Shown here: piece after piece, positions 54,736-63,910 of the stretch
How the letters are laid out: every line of letters starts with the position of its first letter
Numbering within the stretch: position 1 is the first letter of the stretch
NCBI GenBank assembly: GCA_963825555.1
Contig: CAWGTZ010000011.1
Location: forward strand, 105,953-169,952
Origin: JAGVSR01 sp963825555
GTDB lineage: Bacteria > Pseudomonadota > Alphaproteobacteria > Rhizobiales > Hyphomicrobiaceae
Reading direction: 5' to 3'
DNA: 64,000 nt
Notes under the pieces: model-generated
The model's input: the letters and a program-made list of their open reading frames with translations, nothing else
Database searches by the model: none
Told to the model about the DNA's origin: nothing
Position numbers and translations under genes: made by a program

Positions 54736-54970
54736 GTGGCCCAACGGCACTTTGCCACTCCGCCGTCCAACGCCATGGCGCAGCTGATGCAACGTCCCAG
54801 AATGGAGATGGTGGCCGATCATGCTGGTACCACCGCTGCCCCGCCGCCACCAACATCGCGCGCGTGTTCGCCGAGATGTTTACGGCAATTATTTCGAGTG
54901 CCGCAACATCTCGTGAGAAAGCGGATTCGCCGAGCACAGGCACTGCCGTTCGCATCGACTGGCGTGAGAG

Positions 54971-54984
54971 TTGACAAGCATCAA
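54971..54984 (+). promoter_or_regulatory. FixK/FNR-like box upstream of the acyl-CoA ligase gene
   Basis: TTGACAAGCATCAA is an exact TTGA-N6-TCAA palindrome, 42 bases (centre) before the ATG at 55019. Class II spacing would place the transcript start almost at the start codon, so the mRNA may be leaderless or the true site of initiation further in. Confidence 0.55.
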
Positions 54985-55018
54985 TCCGCTTCTCCCCCGG
55001 GCTCGATAGTTGTTTCTG

Positions 55019-56878
55019 ATGCATTCAAAGTCCAGCAAGCGGATTGACATCATCTCGGAAGCGGAGGCTGGAACTCTTCCCGGTCTTTTCTTTGCACGCG
55101 TTCGGCGAAGCCCTGACGCAGTCGCTTATTGCGAGTATCGGGACGGCCGCTGGATTGAATACCGGTGGAAGGCGATGGCCAAGCTCGTCTCACGCTTCCG
55201 GGCCGCCTTGGCACAATCTCACTTAAGCCTTGGCGACCGCGTTGCCATCCTGCTACCCAACTGCACGGATTGGGTGGCGTTTGACATAGCGGCGATGGCC
55301 AGCGGTCTGATCACAGTACCACTCTATTCCCACGACAGCCCGCAAAACAACGCATACGTGCTTGCAAATTCAGGCGCACGGCTTTGCCTGATCGATACGT
55401 TGTCGCGATGCGCGTCAATCGAAAAATGCCTCGCAAAAGACAGTGCGCCTGTTCCGACTTTTTGGGTTAGGGAAAGTATCGATAGGTCAGGGGGAGCCAA
55501 GCCAAGTGATCGATTGCCTAGTGAGCTGAAAGAGGTTCTCCCTGAGGAAGCAGAGACCTTCACTCCGCTCTGCTGCGCTCCCCGTGACGTGGCGACGATC
55601 ATCTATACTTCGGGCACGACGGGTCCGCCAAAAGGCGTCATGCTCACTCATTCCGGAATACTGTGGAACACGGAGGCCGTCACCAAGTGCGTGCCGCCTC
55701 TGACAAGCGATGTCTTCCTGTCATTCTTGCCACTCGCCCATTCTTTTGAACGCACCATGGGATACTACCTGGCGATGATGGGCGGCGCGCGCGTTATCTA
55801 TGCTCGCTCCAGCGAGACACTTCGCGAAGATCTCGCCACCATACGTCCGACAATTCTTATCGCTGTCCCGCGGCTATACGAGAGGATCTGCGAAGCCATG
55901 GCCCGCAAGGCCGAGGCGAATGCTCTCAAGCGCTGGATACTCAGGGTCGCAGCGGATATCGGCTGGCGCCTGCACGAATGGCGGCGGGGCAGATGTCCGG
56001 ACCCGGGATTCTTGGTCCGGCGGTTGATCTGGCCAGTTCTGGAGCTCAACCTAGGCCGTCGCGTCCTTGACGTCTTTGGCGGACGTCTTCGTGTGGCCGT
56101 CAGCGGAGGCGCACCTCTTCCCGTTAAAGTGTCTCATTTTCTTGTTGGACTTGGTGTCCCTCTGCTTGAGGGATATGGCCTGACGGAAGCGTCCCCTGTC
56201 GTGACGGCCCCTACCATCGAGGACAATTGGCCAGGTTCGGTGGGACGCCCTCTGCCTGGCCTGGAGGTTCGCCTATCAGAACAGTCGGAACTCGTCGTCC
56301 GATCCCCAGCGGTCATGCAAGGATACTGGCAAGATCCGGAGGTGACAGCTCGCGCGCTGTCGCCGGACGGTTGGCTTCGAACAGGCGACATTGCACAGAT
56401 CCGTGAAGGATATGTCTTCATCACTGGGAGGCTCAAGGACGTCCTCGTGCTCTCCACCGGCGAGAATATCGTGCCCACTGCCGTTGAGGCGGCTATCGAG
56501 CGCGATGCACTTTTCGATCAGGTCTGTGTGACAGGCGATAGCCGGCCGTGTATCGCGGCTATTGTTGTGCTCAACAACAAGCGCTGGCTGCGTTTTGCGC
56601 ATGATCTCGGCGTTGATCCATCCAACCCCAACACACCGATTGCAACGGAGGCCGCACTTGCGCGGTTAGCCATGCAGACGCGCAGCCTGCCGTCCTCGTG
56701 GCAGGTGCGGGCCATCCACCTGACAACGCAACCCTGGACGATCAAGGACGGAAGTTTGACCCCCACTCTCAAGATCAAGAGAAGGGTCATCGAGGAGCGT
56801 TTTCATGCAGAAATTATTGCACTTTATAACTGTCTTGCCGAGAAGAGACCATCAAATCTCAAACATGATCGACGCTAA
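55019..56878 (+). CDS. Long-chain fatty acyl-CoA synthetase-like AMP-dependent ligase
   Basis: This 619-residue ligase of the FadD15/long-chain AMP-binding family has ATP loop TIIYTSGTTGPPKGVMLTHSG, acceptor-site motif GYGLTEASPVVT and GWLRTGDIAQIREGYVFITGRLKD. It ends in DGSLTPTLKIKRR with the catalytic lysine. It activates fatty acids to acyl-CoA or acyl-AMP in the cytosol. ATG 55019 is preferred over a TTG nine bases upstream. It follows the fused ligase gene on the same strand after 283 bases with its own FixK-like box. Confidence 0.92.
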   Translation: MHSKSSKRIDIISEAEAGTLPGLFFARVRRSPDAVAYCEYRDGRWIEYRWKAMAKLVSRFRAALAQSHLSLGDRVAILLPNCTDWVAFDIAAMASGLITVPLYSHDSPQNNAYVLANSGARLCLIDTLSRCASIEKCLAKDSAPVPTFWVRESIDRSGGAKPSDRLPSELKEVLPEEAETFTPLCCAPRDVATIIYTSGTTGPPKGVMLTHSGILWNTEAVTKCVPPLTSDVFLSFLPLAHSFERTMGYYLAMMGGARVIYARSSETLREDLATIRPTILIAVPRLYERICEAMARKAEANALKRWILRVAADIGWRLHEWRRGRCPDPGFLVRRLIWPVLELNLGRRVLDVFGGRLRVAVSGGAPLPVKVSHFLVGLGVPLLEGYGLTEASPVVTAPTIEDNWPGSVGRPLPGLEVRLSEQSELVVRSPAVMQGYWQDPEVTARALSPDGWLRTGDIAQIREGYVFITGRLKDVLVLSTGENIVPTAVEAAIERDALFDQVCVTGDSRPCIAAIVVLNNKRWLRFAHDLGVDPSNPNTPIATEAALARLAMQTRSLPSSWQVRAIHLTTQPWTIKDGSLTPTLKIKRRVIEERFHAEIIALYNCLAEKRPSNLKHDRR

Positions 56879-57466
56879 AAACGTTTCAATGCCGACCCAA
56901 TGATGAGTGTCTCGAAAGATGGCTTCGGCAATGCGCCATCATTATTAATCGGTTGCGCGGCATTCGCAGGATTTTTTGCAGATGACGCGCCCCCACTTCA
57001 GGACGGCGACGGACGATGTGTGACAACACTTGTCGAAAGTGCAGATCATCGCGATCCTGCGGAAAAGGTAACTGGGCTTAGGCGTTGAAACTGCCGATAA
57101 CCCTTTGCCCGCGTCCAGATGAGTTCTCGAGCCTGAACTTTCTCTTGAGCTGATTTGGCCCGCCCCACTCCACGATTCGAGGTGGCAAGACGAAAACCAA
57201 TCGCCTATCGCCAGGACCTGAACTGCCCGAAGACCGGGTAGGACAGTCCGGATTCTGGAAGCACACCACTGCGTTTCATTAATTTTGAAACAGATGATAG
57301 CGGCTTAACCGTCAACCCGAAGGAGCCGAACCGTCCACTCGATCATGCCGCCACTTCCTACGGGAATTCGCGCGACAGCGAGACAACGACTGACATGGAA
57401 GGATCAAATTAAGGTCGGCTCACATGCCAGTCGGCTTTTTCGCCCATCGTCGAATGCGAGGTTCGA
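56879..57466. other. Intergenic region, no gene recognised
   Basis: About 590 bases lie between the ligase and dodecin genes. Short frames occur but have no ribosome site or recognisable protein. An inverted repeat GTTTCA-N7-TGAAAC is at 57273-57291. A direct repeat GTCGGCT occurs twice near 57413-57440. These were not assignable to a known element. Confidence 0.4.
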
Positions 57467-57670
57467 TCAAGCCTCGACTTGGAATGTGATCTTGCAAGTC
57501 ACGCGGTAGCGTTCAATCTTTCCACCCTTCACGGTCGCAGACTGGTCTTGCACCCAGACAGAGCGAATATGCTTCACGGACTTTGCCGCCTCGGTAACGG
57601 CCTCTTGCGCGGCGTGTTCCCAGCTCTTGTCTGAATCGCCCATAATCTCGATGACTTTCATGACAGACAT
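57467..57670 (-). CDS. Dodecin family flavin-binding protein
   Basis: The 67-residue size, fold-specific pattern and ribosome site (AAGGGAG, nine bases upstream) all match dodecin: VMKVIEIMGDSDKSWEHAAQEAVTEAAKSVKHIRSVWVQDQSATVKGGKIERYRVTCKITFQVE. Dodecins form 12-mers that bind flavin or coenzyme A and buffer free flavin. It is monocistronic. A GTCAA-CC-TTGAC palindrome lies about 65 bases upstream. Confidence 0.95.
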   Translation of the reverse strand: MSVMKVIEIMGDSDKSWEHAAQEAVTEAAKSVKHIRSVWVQDQSATVKGGKIERYRVTCKITFQVEA

Positions 57671-58011
57671 GACACCGTACTCCCTTAAAACTTAATAATA
57701 TAAGCAATTGTCGTGGCTGTGATCGTTGCTGTCAACCTTGACCGATGATTGCTGGGAGGCCTGCTGAATGCCGCGCACGCGCCGCTCGGCAGCTGTCTTC
57801 GGTGTGTTGGATTTGGACCTCGTGGTCCCAGACATCAGATATCCACGATCGATCCGCAGTCCTTAAGCCGCCAGCTATGTCTCACAGATGCTGATGTCGG
57901 TCACCGCGTCACATCACATGACGGATACTCATCGCGAACTCTGGCGATAACGCACCTCATTGCCTTCAGGTCATGACGAGACAAGCACACCCGCGAACTC
58001 AGATGAGGCGC
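57671..58011. other. Intergenic region upstream of dodecin
   Basis: No gene is supported. The palindrome GTCAA-CC-TTGAC at 57731-57742 and an A+T-rich stretch (TTAATAATATAAG) just upstream of the dodecin ribosome site are the only features. They would fit a dodecin promoter. Confidence 0.4.
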
Positions 58012-59199
58012 TCAGATGCTCTGTCCGGCTGCCCAGCCGCTGGACCAAGCCCATTGAAAATTATAACCGCCGAGCCAGCCGGTCACATCGACGGCTTCTC
58101 CGACGACGTAAAGTCCTTTGACATTTCGAGCCGCCATCGTCTTCGATGAAAGATCGCGGGTATCTATACCTCCGCACGTAACCTCGGCTTTCGCAAATCC
58201 CTCGGTTCCATCAGGAAGAAAAGCCCAACACTTCAACCAATCGGCAAACTCACCCAGACTTCGGTCGGACATGTTGGCCATTACCTCTGCAGGCAGATGA
58301 GCGGCCGTCAGTTCTTGAGCGAGACGCGAGGGCATGAGTTCGGACAGCACTGTTTGCGGTGCGGACCTTGGGCGTGTTCTCTTGCGATCCAAGAAGAACG
58401 CCATGACGTCGATATCGGGCAACAGGTCCAGTTTGATAAGGTTTCCCGGTTGCCAATAGGAGGAGATTTGCAGAATGGCCGGGCCGGAGAGTCCGCGGTG
58501 CGTAAAGAGAATATTTTCTCGAAAACGGTGCTTCTCGTACGATGCCACGGCTTCCAACGAGACACCAGCAAGCGAGGGATCGAAACCGGTTGCTTCGATG
58601 CCTGCTCTGAAAGGTACGAGCCCTGGGTACGTAGGAGTGACGCGCAAGCCAAACCGCTGTGCGAGATCGTGACTGAACCCTGTCGCTCCCATCTTGGGAA
58701 TGGAAAGCCCACCGGTTGCAAGCACCAGGGCCGGGGCAGTAAATCGGCTTGATCCGGTTTCGACGTTGAAATGCTCAGTCCGTGACACGCTTGTGACTGT
58801 TTCCCTCAATCGCAAGTCGACGCCGCCGATGGCACATTCAGCGAGCAGCATCGATACGATCTCGCGCGCTGAACCGTCGCAGAACAATTGACCGAGTGTT
58901 TTTTCGTGAAACGGGATTCGATGCCGCTGAACGAGACCGATAAAGTCCGATGGCGTGTAGCGCGCCAGTGCCGACGTACAGAAGTGCGGATTAGCGGACA
59001 AAAAGCGATCCGGCGCACAGTCGAGGTTGGTGAAGTTGCAGCGACCGCCGCCCGAGATGAGGATCTTGGCGCCCGCTTTGTCCGTGTGCTCCAGGAGCAA
59101 TATCTTGCGGCCCCGTTGTCCTGCCGTCAGCGCACACATCAGACCCGCCGCACCGGCGCCGATGACAATTGCATCGAACGACGCGGCTGCGGCTGTCAC
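58012..59199 (-). CDS. NAD(P)/FAD-dependent oxidoreductase (HI0933/YhiN family)
   Basis: This 395-residue flavoprotein has the FAD-binding DAIVIGAGAAGLMCALTAGQRG at residues 9-30 and the family marker KILISGGGRCNFTNL. It ends in the conserved GLYVVGEAVDVTGWLGGYNFQWAWSSGWAAG. Such BaiN/RdsA-like proteins reduce unknown substrates in the cytosol. It stands alone and is convergent with no gene in the window. Confidence 0.92.
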   Translation of the reverse strand: MTAAAASFDAIVIGAGAAGLMCALTAGQRGRKILLLEHTDKAGAKILISGGGRCNFTNLDCAPDRFLSANPHFCTSALARYTPSDFIGLVQRHRIPFHEKTLGQLFCDGSAREIVSMLLAECAIGGVDLRLRETVTSVSRTEHFNVETGSSRFTAPALVLATGGLSIPKMGATGFSHDLAQRFGLRVTPTYPGLVPFRAGIEATGFDPSLAGVSLEAVASYEKHRFRENILFTHRGLSGPAILQISSYWQPGNLIKLDLLPDIDVMAFFLDRKRTRPRSAPQTVLSELMPSRLAQELTAAHLPAEVMANMSDRSLGEFADWLKCWAFLPDGTEGFAKAEVTCGGIDTRDLSSKTMAARNVKGLYVVGEAVDVTGWLGGYNFQWAWSSGWAAGQSI

Positions 59200-59298
59200 G
59201 GTTGATCAGAGGCGGGGCGGATGCCGAAAGGCCATAGGCCTAATGCAGCCGAAAGCGACGAAATTCCGAAGCAATACCTGATGCGCTGCACATGCAGT

Positions 59299-59577
59299 CT
59301 AGCCAGCATGCGGGCGGTAGAACACGGCTCGCGGCTTTGCGGGCTGGAAGGCGCTTCGCCTATGAAGTTCGCAATAGGTGCAACCGTCTCCCGTCTGCTC
59401 GCCACAGAAATAGAAATCCGGCTGCGTGGGATCACCGAATGGCCAACGACAGTCATTGGGCAAAAGCGTTGCAACCGTCTTCCGCTCGGCAAGAGGGATT
59501 TTTGGGTTGGATTCACGGCGGGGCGGGGTACGCGATGTTGTATCACTCATGACTATTTCTAACACGAAACGGCGCAA
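59299..59577 (-). CDS. GcrA-like protein lacking the helix-turn-helix region
   Basis: This 92-residue protein contains the GcrA C-terminal zinc-cysteine pattern DCRWPFGDPTQPDFYFCGEQTGDGCTYCELHRRSAFQP. It has no recognisable N-terminal HTH DNA-binding region, which occupies about the first 45-60 residues of GcrA. TTG 59577 is used because AAAGGTGGAG directly precedes it; ATG 59550 is the alternative. GcrA acts with sigma-70 at methylated GANTC sites; without the HTH this may be a partner-binding or decoy form. The role is uncertain. Confidence 0.7.
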   Translation of the reverse strand: MRRFVLEIVMSDTTSRTPPRRESNPKIPLAERKTVATLLPNDCRWPFGDPTQPDFYFCGEQTGDGCTYCELHRRSAFQPAKPRAVFYRPHAG

Positions 59578-59891
59578 TTCTCCACCTTTGATTTGCTAGT
59601 CTGGGTCATTCGCTCGCTTGGAGAGGCCATTTTCAGCAGTCGTACAAGCCTGAACGACGATATCGTGTTCGCTGCAAACAGCTTTTATGACCAAGACCAC
59701 TCACGAGCGCCCATCGCGCAAGCTGCCGGTCACCAGTGATCAACACCTGGGATTTGGCATCGAGGAGCGCAATTTGAAGAAATACGAGGCCGCAACCGCT
59801 GTCGACTGTGTATGGTGAACGCAATATCACCGGTACGCGTTTGTGAGATACGTCCAGCGCGCCGGAATGCACGATCGGTACCGGACTTCCT
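59578..59891. other. Intergenic region, no gene recognised
   Basis: This divergent region lies between the GcrA-like gene and the spermidine-synthase-like gene. Only short frames occur, and none has a good ribosome site and protein-like composition. It should contain both promoters. Confidence 0.35.
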
Positions 59892-60635
59892 ATGAGCTTC
59901 TATTTTGAAGAGTTGGATTATCGACCGACCTCAATCGGGGCAATTAGTCTGCGTCGTCGTCGCGATCTCCGGCTCGATCAGGATGTTTACGAAATCAAGC
60001 TCGGCGACGAGTTTCTCATGTCGAGCTTGTTTACCGCTTCAGAGATAGCATTGGCACAGCTGTGCCTCGGGGACTTGCCGGGCCGCGGGCTTGACGTCGT
60101 CGTCGGTGGCCTGGGTCTCGGCTACACCGCCAAGGCCGTGCTGGATCATGATTCAGTCATGTCGCTGGTGGTCGTTGACGTCCTTGACGCTGTTATCGAC
60201 TGGCATCGCCAAGGTCTTGTGCCGCTCGGAGCCCAACTCACGGGCGATCCACGCTGCCGGTTTCTGAATGCTGACTTCTTCGACTTGGCAGCCTCTGTAT
60301 CTGGTTTCTCTCCCGAACATCCGGAACGGAAATTCGATGCCGTTCTCGTCGATATCGACCATTCACCCGATGCACTTCTCCATCCGGACAATGCGCGTTT
60401 CTATGGGGATACTGGTTTGCGTCACCTCGCTCGTCACCTGAAGCCTGGCGGTGTGTTTGGATTGTGGTCCGACGCGCTGCCGGACGAAGCCTTTCTCTCG
60501 CGCCTCGAAAATGTCTTCGCGACTGCGCGAGCAGAACCGGTGACATTCAATATTCCCTGGCAGAACCGGGATTTCACCCAGACGGTGTATGTGGCTCGAA
60601 CCGCATCCGTTTGCGACCCACTGCAATCCCAATGA
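59892..60635 (+). CDS. Spermidine synthase-like SAM-binding protein
   Basis: This 247-residue protein is related to spermidine synthase-type aminopropyl/methyltransferases. DVVVGGLGLGYTAKAVL (about residues 69-85) is the SAM/dcSAM loop, SLVVVDVLDAVIDWH the acidic loop, and FDAVLVDIDHSPDALLHP the catalytic Asp region. LKPGGVFGLWSD follows. The size is below that of true spermidine synthases and it has no N-terminal polyamine-binding beta sheet, so the activity is uncertain. No close operon partner is present. Confidence 0.8.
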   Translation: MSFYFEELDYRPTSIGAISLRRRRDLRLDQDVYEIKLGDEFLMSSLFTASEIALAQLCLGDLPGRGLDVVVGGLGLGYTAKAVLDHDSVMSLVVVDVLDAVIDWHRQGLVPLGAQLTGDPRCRFLNADFFDLAASVSGFSPEHPERKFDAVLVDIDHSPDALLHPDNARFYGDTGLRHLARHLKPGGVFGLWSDALPDEAFLSRLENVFATARAEPVTFNIPWQNRDFTQTVYVARTASVCDPLQSQ

Positions 60636-60673
60636 GGACCGCGATGAGTTAGCCATAGAGACACTAGGCCTCT

Positions 60674-61156
60674 TCACGTCGTTCCACGCTGACTGAGGAA
60701 TGGCTTCTGCGCCGCGTTGTTGATCCCCATCCAAGAGGCCGTCACGGCATCAAAGATCGAGGCTATCCACGGTACCAAAAACCACCATTCGAGTGTTCCC
60801 TTGCCCAAGAACCATCCCGCAATCCCTGTGAGGACAATCGCTGACAGCGAACTAACGACAGCATCCGATTGAAGGGCCGCAGTGGTGGTCTCCCGATTAG
60901 ATACCGACAGGAACTCGACAATCAGCCAACCGACAGCGAGGAGCACCATCACGAGCAGCCAGCGATAGACCGACTCTGGAACAGGCCCATCTAGAATGGG
61001 CGTACGGAGAGAGGTCGCACTTTCGAACATATAGCTCGCGGCATAGAACAGCCCGGCCAAGAGGTACGGGCCGCCCCACTTGAATATTAGGCCAAGCTTC
61101 TGCCCGATGGATACTTGGCTGGACTTGACCAGTCTTCCTGCGTCTGAATTTGTCAT
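60674..61156 (-). CDS. Four-helix membrane protein, unknown function
   Basis: This 160-residue protein starts at ATG 61156 behind AAAGGA; a TTG six bases upstream is possible. Four predicted membrane helices (about residues 28-48, 65-87, 98-118, 125-145) and a charged N-terminus are present. No family motif is recognised. It is convergent with the spermidine-synthase-like gene. It looks like a genuine integral membrane protein, but nothing in the sequence indicates substrate or role. Confidence 0.7.
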   Translation of the reverse strand: MTNSDAGRLVKSSQVSIGQKLGLIFKWGGPYLLAGLFYAASYMFESATSLRTPILDGPVPESVYRWLLVMVLLAVGWLIVEFLSVSNRETTTAALQSDAVVSSLSAIVLTGIAGWFLGKGTLEWWFLVPWIASIFDAVTASWMGINNAAQKPFLSQRGTT

Positions 61157-61667
61157 AGCCAAGGTCCTTTCACTTGCTCGCGACGCGAAGCCCCCCGGAA
61201 TTTTATAATGACCGAGACCTAAGGAGCAGTCCAGGCGGGCGACAGATCCTGAGAGATCGCCATTTGAAGGCCATCCTCCAGTTCCATCTGACTGACAGAC
61301 TTAGACCAATGGGATGGTTCTCGCTCAGTCAGAGCGACTTTGGTGCTTTTCGACAGCTGAGGCTCTGAAGAGCGATCGTGAAGAGAGTGCGCTCGGTTCG
61401 GCAGCTAAGGGCGAGAAGCAGGGCTCCCCTTTCAGCGACCGAACCGAAGCAACTGATCACGCGCCAAGCATAACCCCCAAGGAGCAATGTATTGTGGCAA
61501 CCAAGCTTGCGGCGCTTAGAAAGCTTGACGTCAGCCTTGGTCTTTGGGCTCGATTAGCCGCCTCGAAAGCGCCTAAGACCAGTTGGGAGAACGGTGCTTG
61601 GCCACGCCTAGTCCCAGACGGTTCAGGGAGCTAAGGTCTTTCAGATCGATTGATAGGAGAATCACCA
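61157..61667. other. Intergenic region upstream of the caspase-like gene
   Basis: About 510 bases. A plus-strand frame of 106 codons (61314-61634) exists but has no ribosome site and mixed composition, so it is not called. The region has no palindrome worth naming. The caspase-like gene starts behind TAGGAG at 61654-61659. Confidence 0.4.
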
Positions 61668-63137
61668 ATGCGCTTCGGTCTGTGGCTCTATGGGGCGGTC
61701 ACTCTGCTTGGAGCCATCGTGATCAGTGATCAAAGTTCCGCTGAAAGTAAGCGCGTAGCGCTGGTCATCGGCAATTCCGCGTATGAGCACACCCCGCCGC
61801 TCACAAACCCAAAGAACGATGCGGATGATATGGCCGTCGCATTGCAGGGTCTTGGGTTCGAAGTCTTCAAAGGCGTCGATCTGAAAAAGTCTGAGATGGA
61901 ACGAACGGTGCGGGACTTCGCCAGCGCCCTCGTCGGATCCAACCTCGGTCTCTTCTTTTACGCCGGGCACGGACTTCAGGTAAACGGAGTCAATTATCTT
62001 GTTCCAACCGATGCGCAACTGACCACCTCATCCGCTCTCGACTTCGAGATGGTTCGATTGGATATCGTGCAGAGAGCGATGGAGAGCGAGTCGCAATCCA
62101 ACGTCATTATTCTCGATGCTTGCCGAGATAACCCTCTCTCTCGAAATCTAGCACGTGCCCTTGGAACGAGGTCCACCTCCATCGGCCGCGGTCTTGCTCA
62201 ATTCGAAGCTGGAATAGGCACGCTGATAAGCTTCTCTACGCAACCGGGGAACGTTGCCTTGGACGGATCGGGCCGAAACTCACCCTATACAGGCGCGCTG
62301 GTCAAGCACATCGCATCGCCAGCCGAGGATCTCACCTCGGTACTGATCAAAGTCCGCAACGATGTGATTTCATCGACAGCCAGCAGGCAAGTGCCATGGG
62401 ACCAGCATGCGCTTCGACAGCCAATCTACCTTGCGGGCAAACCACAGGAAACCAATGCGTCGTCATCAAGTATGCCCAGCAATTCTGTCCTAAATGAAAT
62501 CGCCCAAGCATGGGACGCCACAAAAGACACGGCCAGCATTGCCGTACTTGAAACCTTTGCCCAACGCTACAAGAGTACAATTTATGCTGATCTGGCCACC
62601 GCGCGGATTGGTGAACTGAGGCAGCTTCAGAAAGCTCCAATCTCACCGTCGCCGGCAGCGATTTCCAAACCACCTATCACCGATGCTGCCTCGTGTTCCC
62701 AAGCGGACAACATTCAGTACTGCGTCAGTTCTGCCTTAGCCACAAGCGGTGTGAACAGATCCCATTATGGCCCACGAAGCCTCTCGGACGGTGATCCATC
62801 AACAGCGTGGGTTGAGGGTGCACCAAACGATGGGCAAGGCGAATGGATTGTTCTGAGTTGGCCATCTGAGATGGCACTAGCCGGGCTCCGCGTCGTCAAT
62901 GGGTACGCAAAGTCGAACCAGATCTTCTCAAAAAACGGGAGAGTGACGCGTCTTCGCCTGACGTTCTCGAATGGGCAAACTTCATCTTTAAAACTCGAGG
63001 ATCGCTCGGGGGAGCAAACTCTTAGGCTGACCCAGCCCGTGCTGTCGGGCTGGGTCAAGATCGAGATAGAAGATGCGATGCCGGGAGAGAAATATCGCGA
63101 TACCGCCATCAGTGAGCTTCAGCCACTCTTCAATTAG
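61668..63137 (+). CDS. Secreted caspase-like (C14) protein with C-terminal discoidin/NADase-type binding domain
   Basis: This 489-residue protein starts at MRFGLWLYGA with a signal peptide (cut near SSAES, about residue 26). The caspase p20-like domain (about 28-240) has RVALVIGNSAY, the catalytic His101 (FFYAGHGLQ) and Cys152 (ILDACRDNP). A linker follows, then from about residue 355 a beta-rich domain (SLSDGDPSTAWVEGAPNDGQGEW) like discoidin/glycan-binding modules. It probably cleaves after basic residues in the periplasm or cell surface. It ends just before a VanX-type gene. Confidence 0.85.
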   Translation: MRFGLWLYGAVTLLGAIVISDQSSAESKRVALVIGNSAYEHTPPLTNPKNDADDMAVALQGLGFEVFKGVDLKKSEMERTVRDFASALVGSNLGLFFYAGHGLQVNGVNYLVPTDAQLTTSSALDFEMVRLDIVQRAMESESQSNVIILDACRDNPLSRNLARALGTRSTSIGRGLAQFEAGIGTLISFSTQPGNVALDGSGRNSPYTGALVKHIASPAEDLTSVLIKVRNDVISSTASRQVPWDQHALRQPIYLAGKPQETNASSSSMPSNSVLNEIAQAWDATKDTASIAVLETFAQRYKSTIYADLATARIGELRQLQKAPISPSPAAISKPPITDAASCSQADNIQYCVSSALATSGVNRSHYGPRSLSDGDPSTAWVEGAPNDGQGEWIVLSWPSEMALAGLRVVNGYAKSNQIFSKNGRVTRLRLTFSNGQTSSLKLEDRSGEQTLRLTQPVLSGWVKIEIEDAMPGEKYRDTAISELQPLFN

Positions 63138-63145
63138 GTCTCAGC

Positions 63146-63910
63146 ATGTCATCATGGCAACGAACGCTCATCCTCTTCTTCATGTCGTTCACATTTTTTG
63201 GCCAATGCAGCTATGCCGCCTCCGCTCTTCCGGATGGCTTTGTACGACTTTCCGACATTGCCCCAGATATCGCGCAGGATATGCGCTACAGCTATCGGGA
63301 AAATTTCACCGGGCGGGCCGTACCTGGCTACGCGGGTCCAGCTTGCATATTGGCAAGGCCTGTGGCCGAAGCTCTAACCCGTGTGCAGGCTAGGCTCAAG
63401 CCAGACGGCTTGTCGCTGTTGGTCTTCGACTGTTACCGGCCAAAGCGTGCGGTTGCCGCGTTCATGCAGTGGGCAAGGCGCACGACAGAACCCGACACCA
63501 GCAAGGCGTATTTCCCCCATGTCGACAAATCCAAGCTCGTGAGACAAGGCTATATCGCCGAGGTTTCGTCTCACTCCCGAGGGGTTGCCGTCGATCTGAC
63601 AATTATTCGGCACCATTCCAACGCACCGACTGAAAATCGTCCGGAGACGACGACCTCTGAGGGACCATGCACAGGCTCGTCCGTCAATCACGAGGCCGGG
63701 GTGCCATTGGATATGGGAACGACCTGGGACTGTTTTGACATTCTCAGCCACACTCGAAATCCCGACGTAAACTCAGATGCGAAGAAGAACAGAGCACTTC
63801 TGTTACGTGTCATGACGGCAGAGGGGTTTGAGAACTACAAGCGCGAGTGGTGGCACTTCAGTCTGCCCATTCGGGGCTTCGATGAGGCGATGGATTTTGT
63901 CGTCGAATAG
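63146..63910 (+). CDS. D-Ala-D-Ala dipeptidase, VanX family, secreted
   Basis: This 254-residue protein has a signal peptide (residues 1-24, cut near YAA) and M15D motifs: zinc site SSHSRGVAVD (His143, Asp150) and EWWHF (Glu234 base, His237 zinc ligand), with DMRYSYRENFTGRAVPGY at the start of the domain. It would hydrolyse D-Ala-D-Ala or related peptidoglycan dipeptides in the periplasm. The close gap (eight bases) to the caspase-like gene suggests one transcript. Unlike vancomycin-resistance VanX it carries a signal peptide, so a wall-turnover role is likelier. Confidence 0.9.
   Translation: MSSWQRTLILFFMSFTFFGQCSYAASALPDGFVRLSDIAPDIAQDMRYSYRENFTGRAVPGYAGPACILARPVAEALTRVQARLKPDGLSLLVFDCYRPKRAVAAFMQWARRTTEPDTSKAYFPHVDKSKLVRQGYIAEVSSHSRGVAVDLTIIRHHSNAPTENRPETTTSEGPCTGSSVNHEAGVPLDMGTTWDCFDILSHTRNPDVNSDAKKNRALLLRVMTAEGFENYKREWWHFSLPIRGFDEAMDFVVE

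Noticed and set aside
54736..55047. 103-codon frame between the two acyl ligase genes
   Set aside because: Proline- and arginine-rich without a motif; the region instead holds the regulatory box at 54971.
61314..61634. 106-codon frame before the caspase-like gene
   Set aside because: No ribosome site and no family; length alone is not evidence in this GC-rich sequence.
63146..63910. VanX homologue as a vancomycin resistance determinant
   Set aside because: No vanH/vanA or sensor genes are nearby, it is secreted, and the host is Gram-negative; peptidoglycan turnover is more likely.
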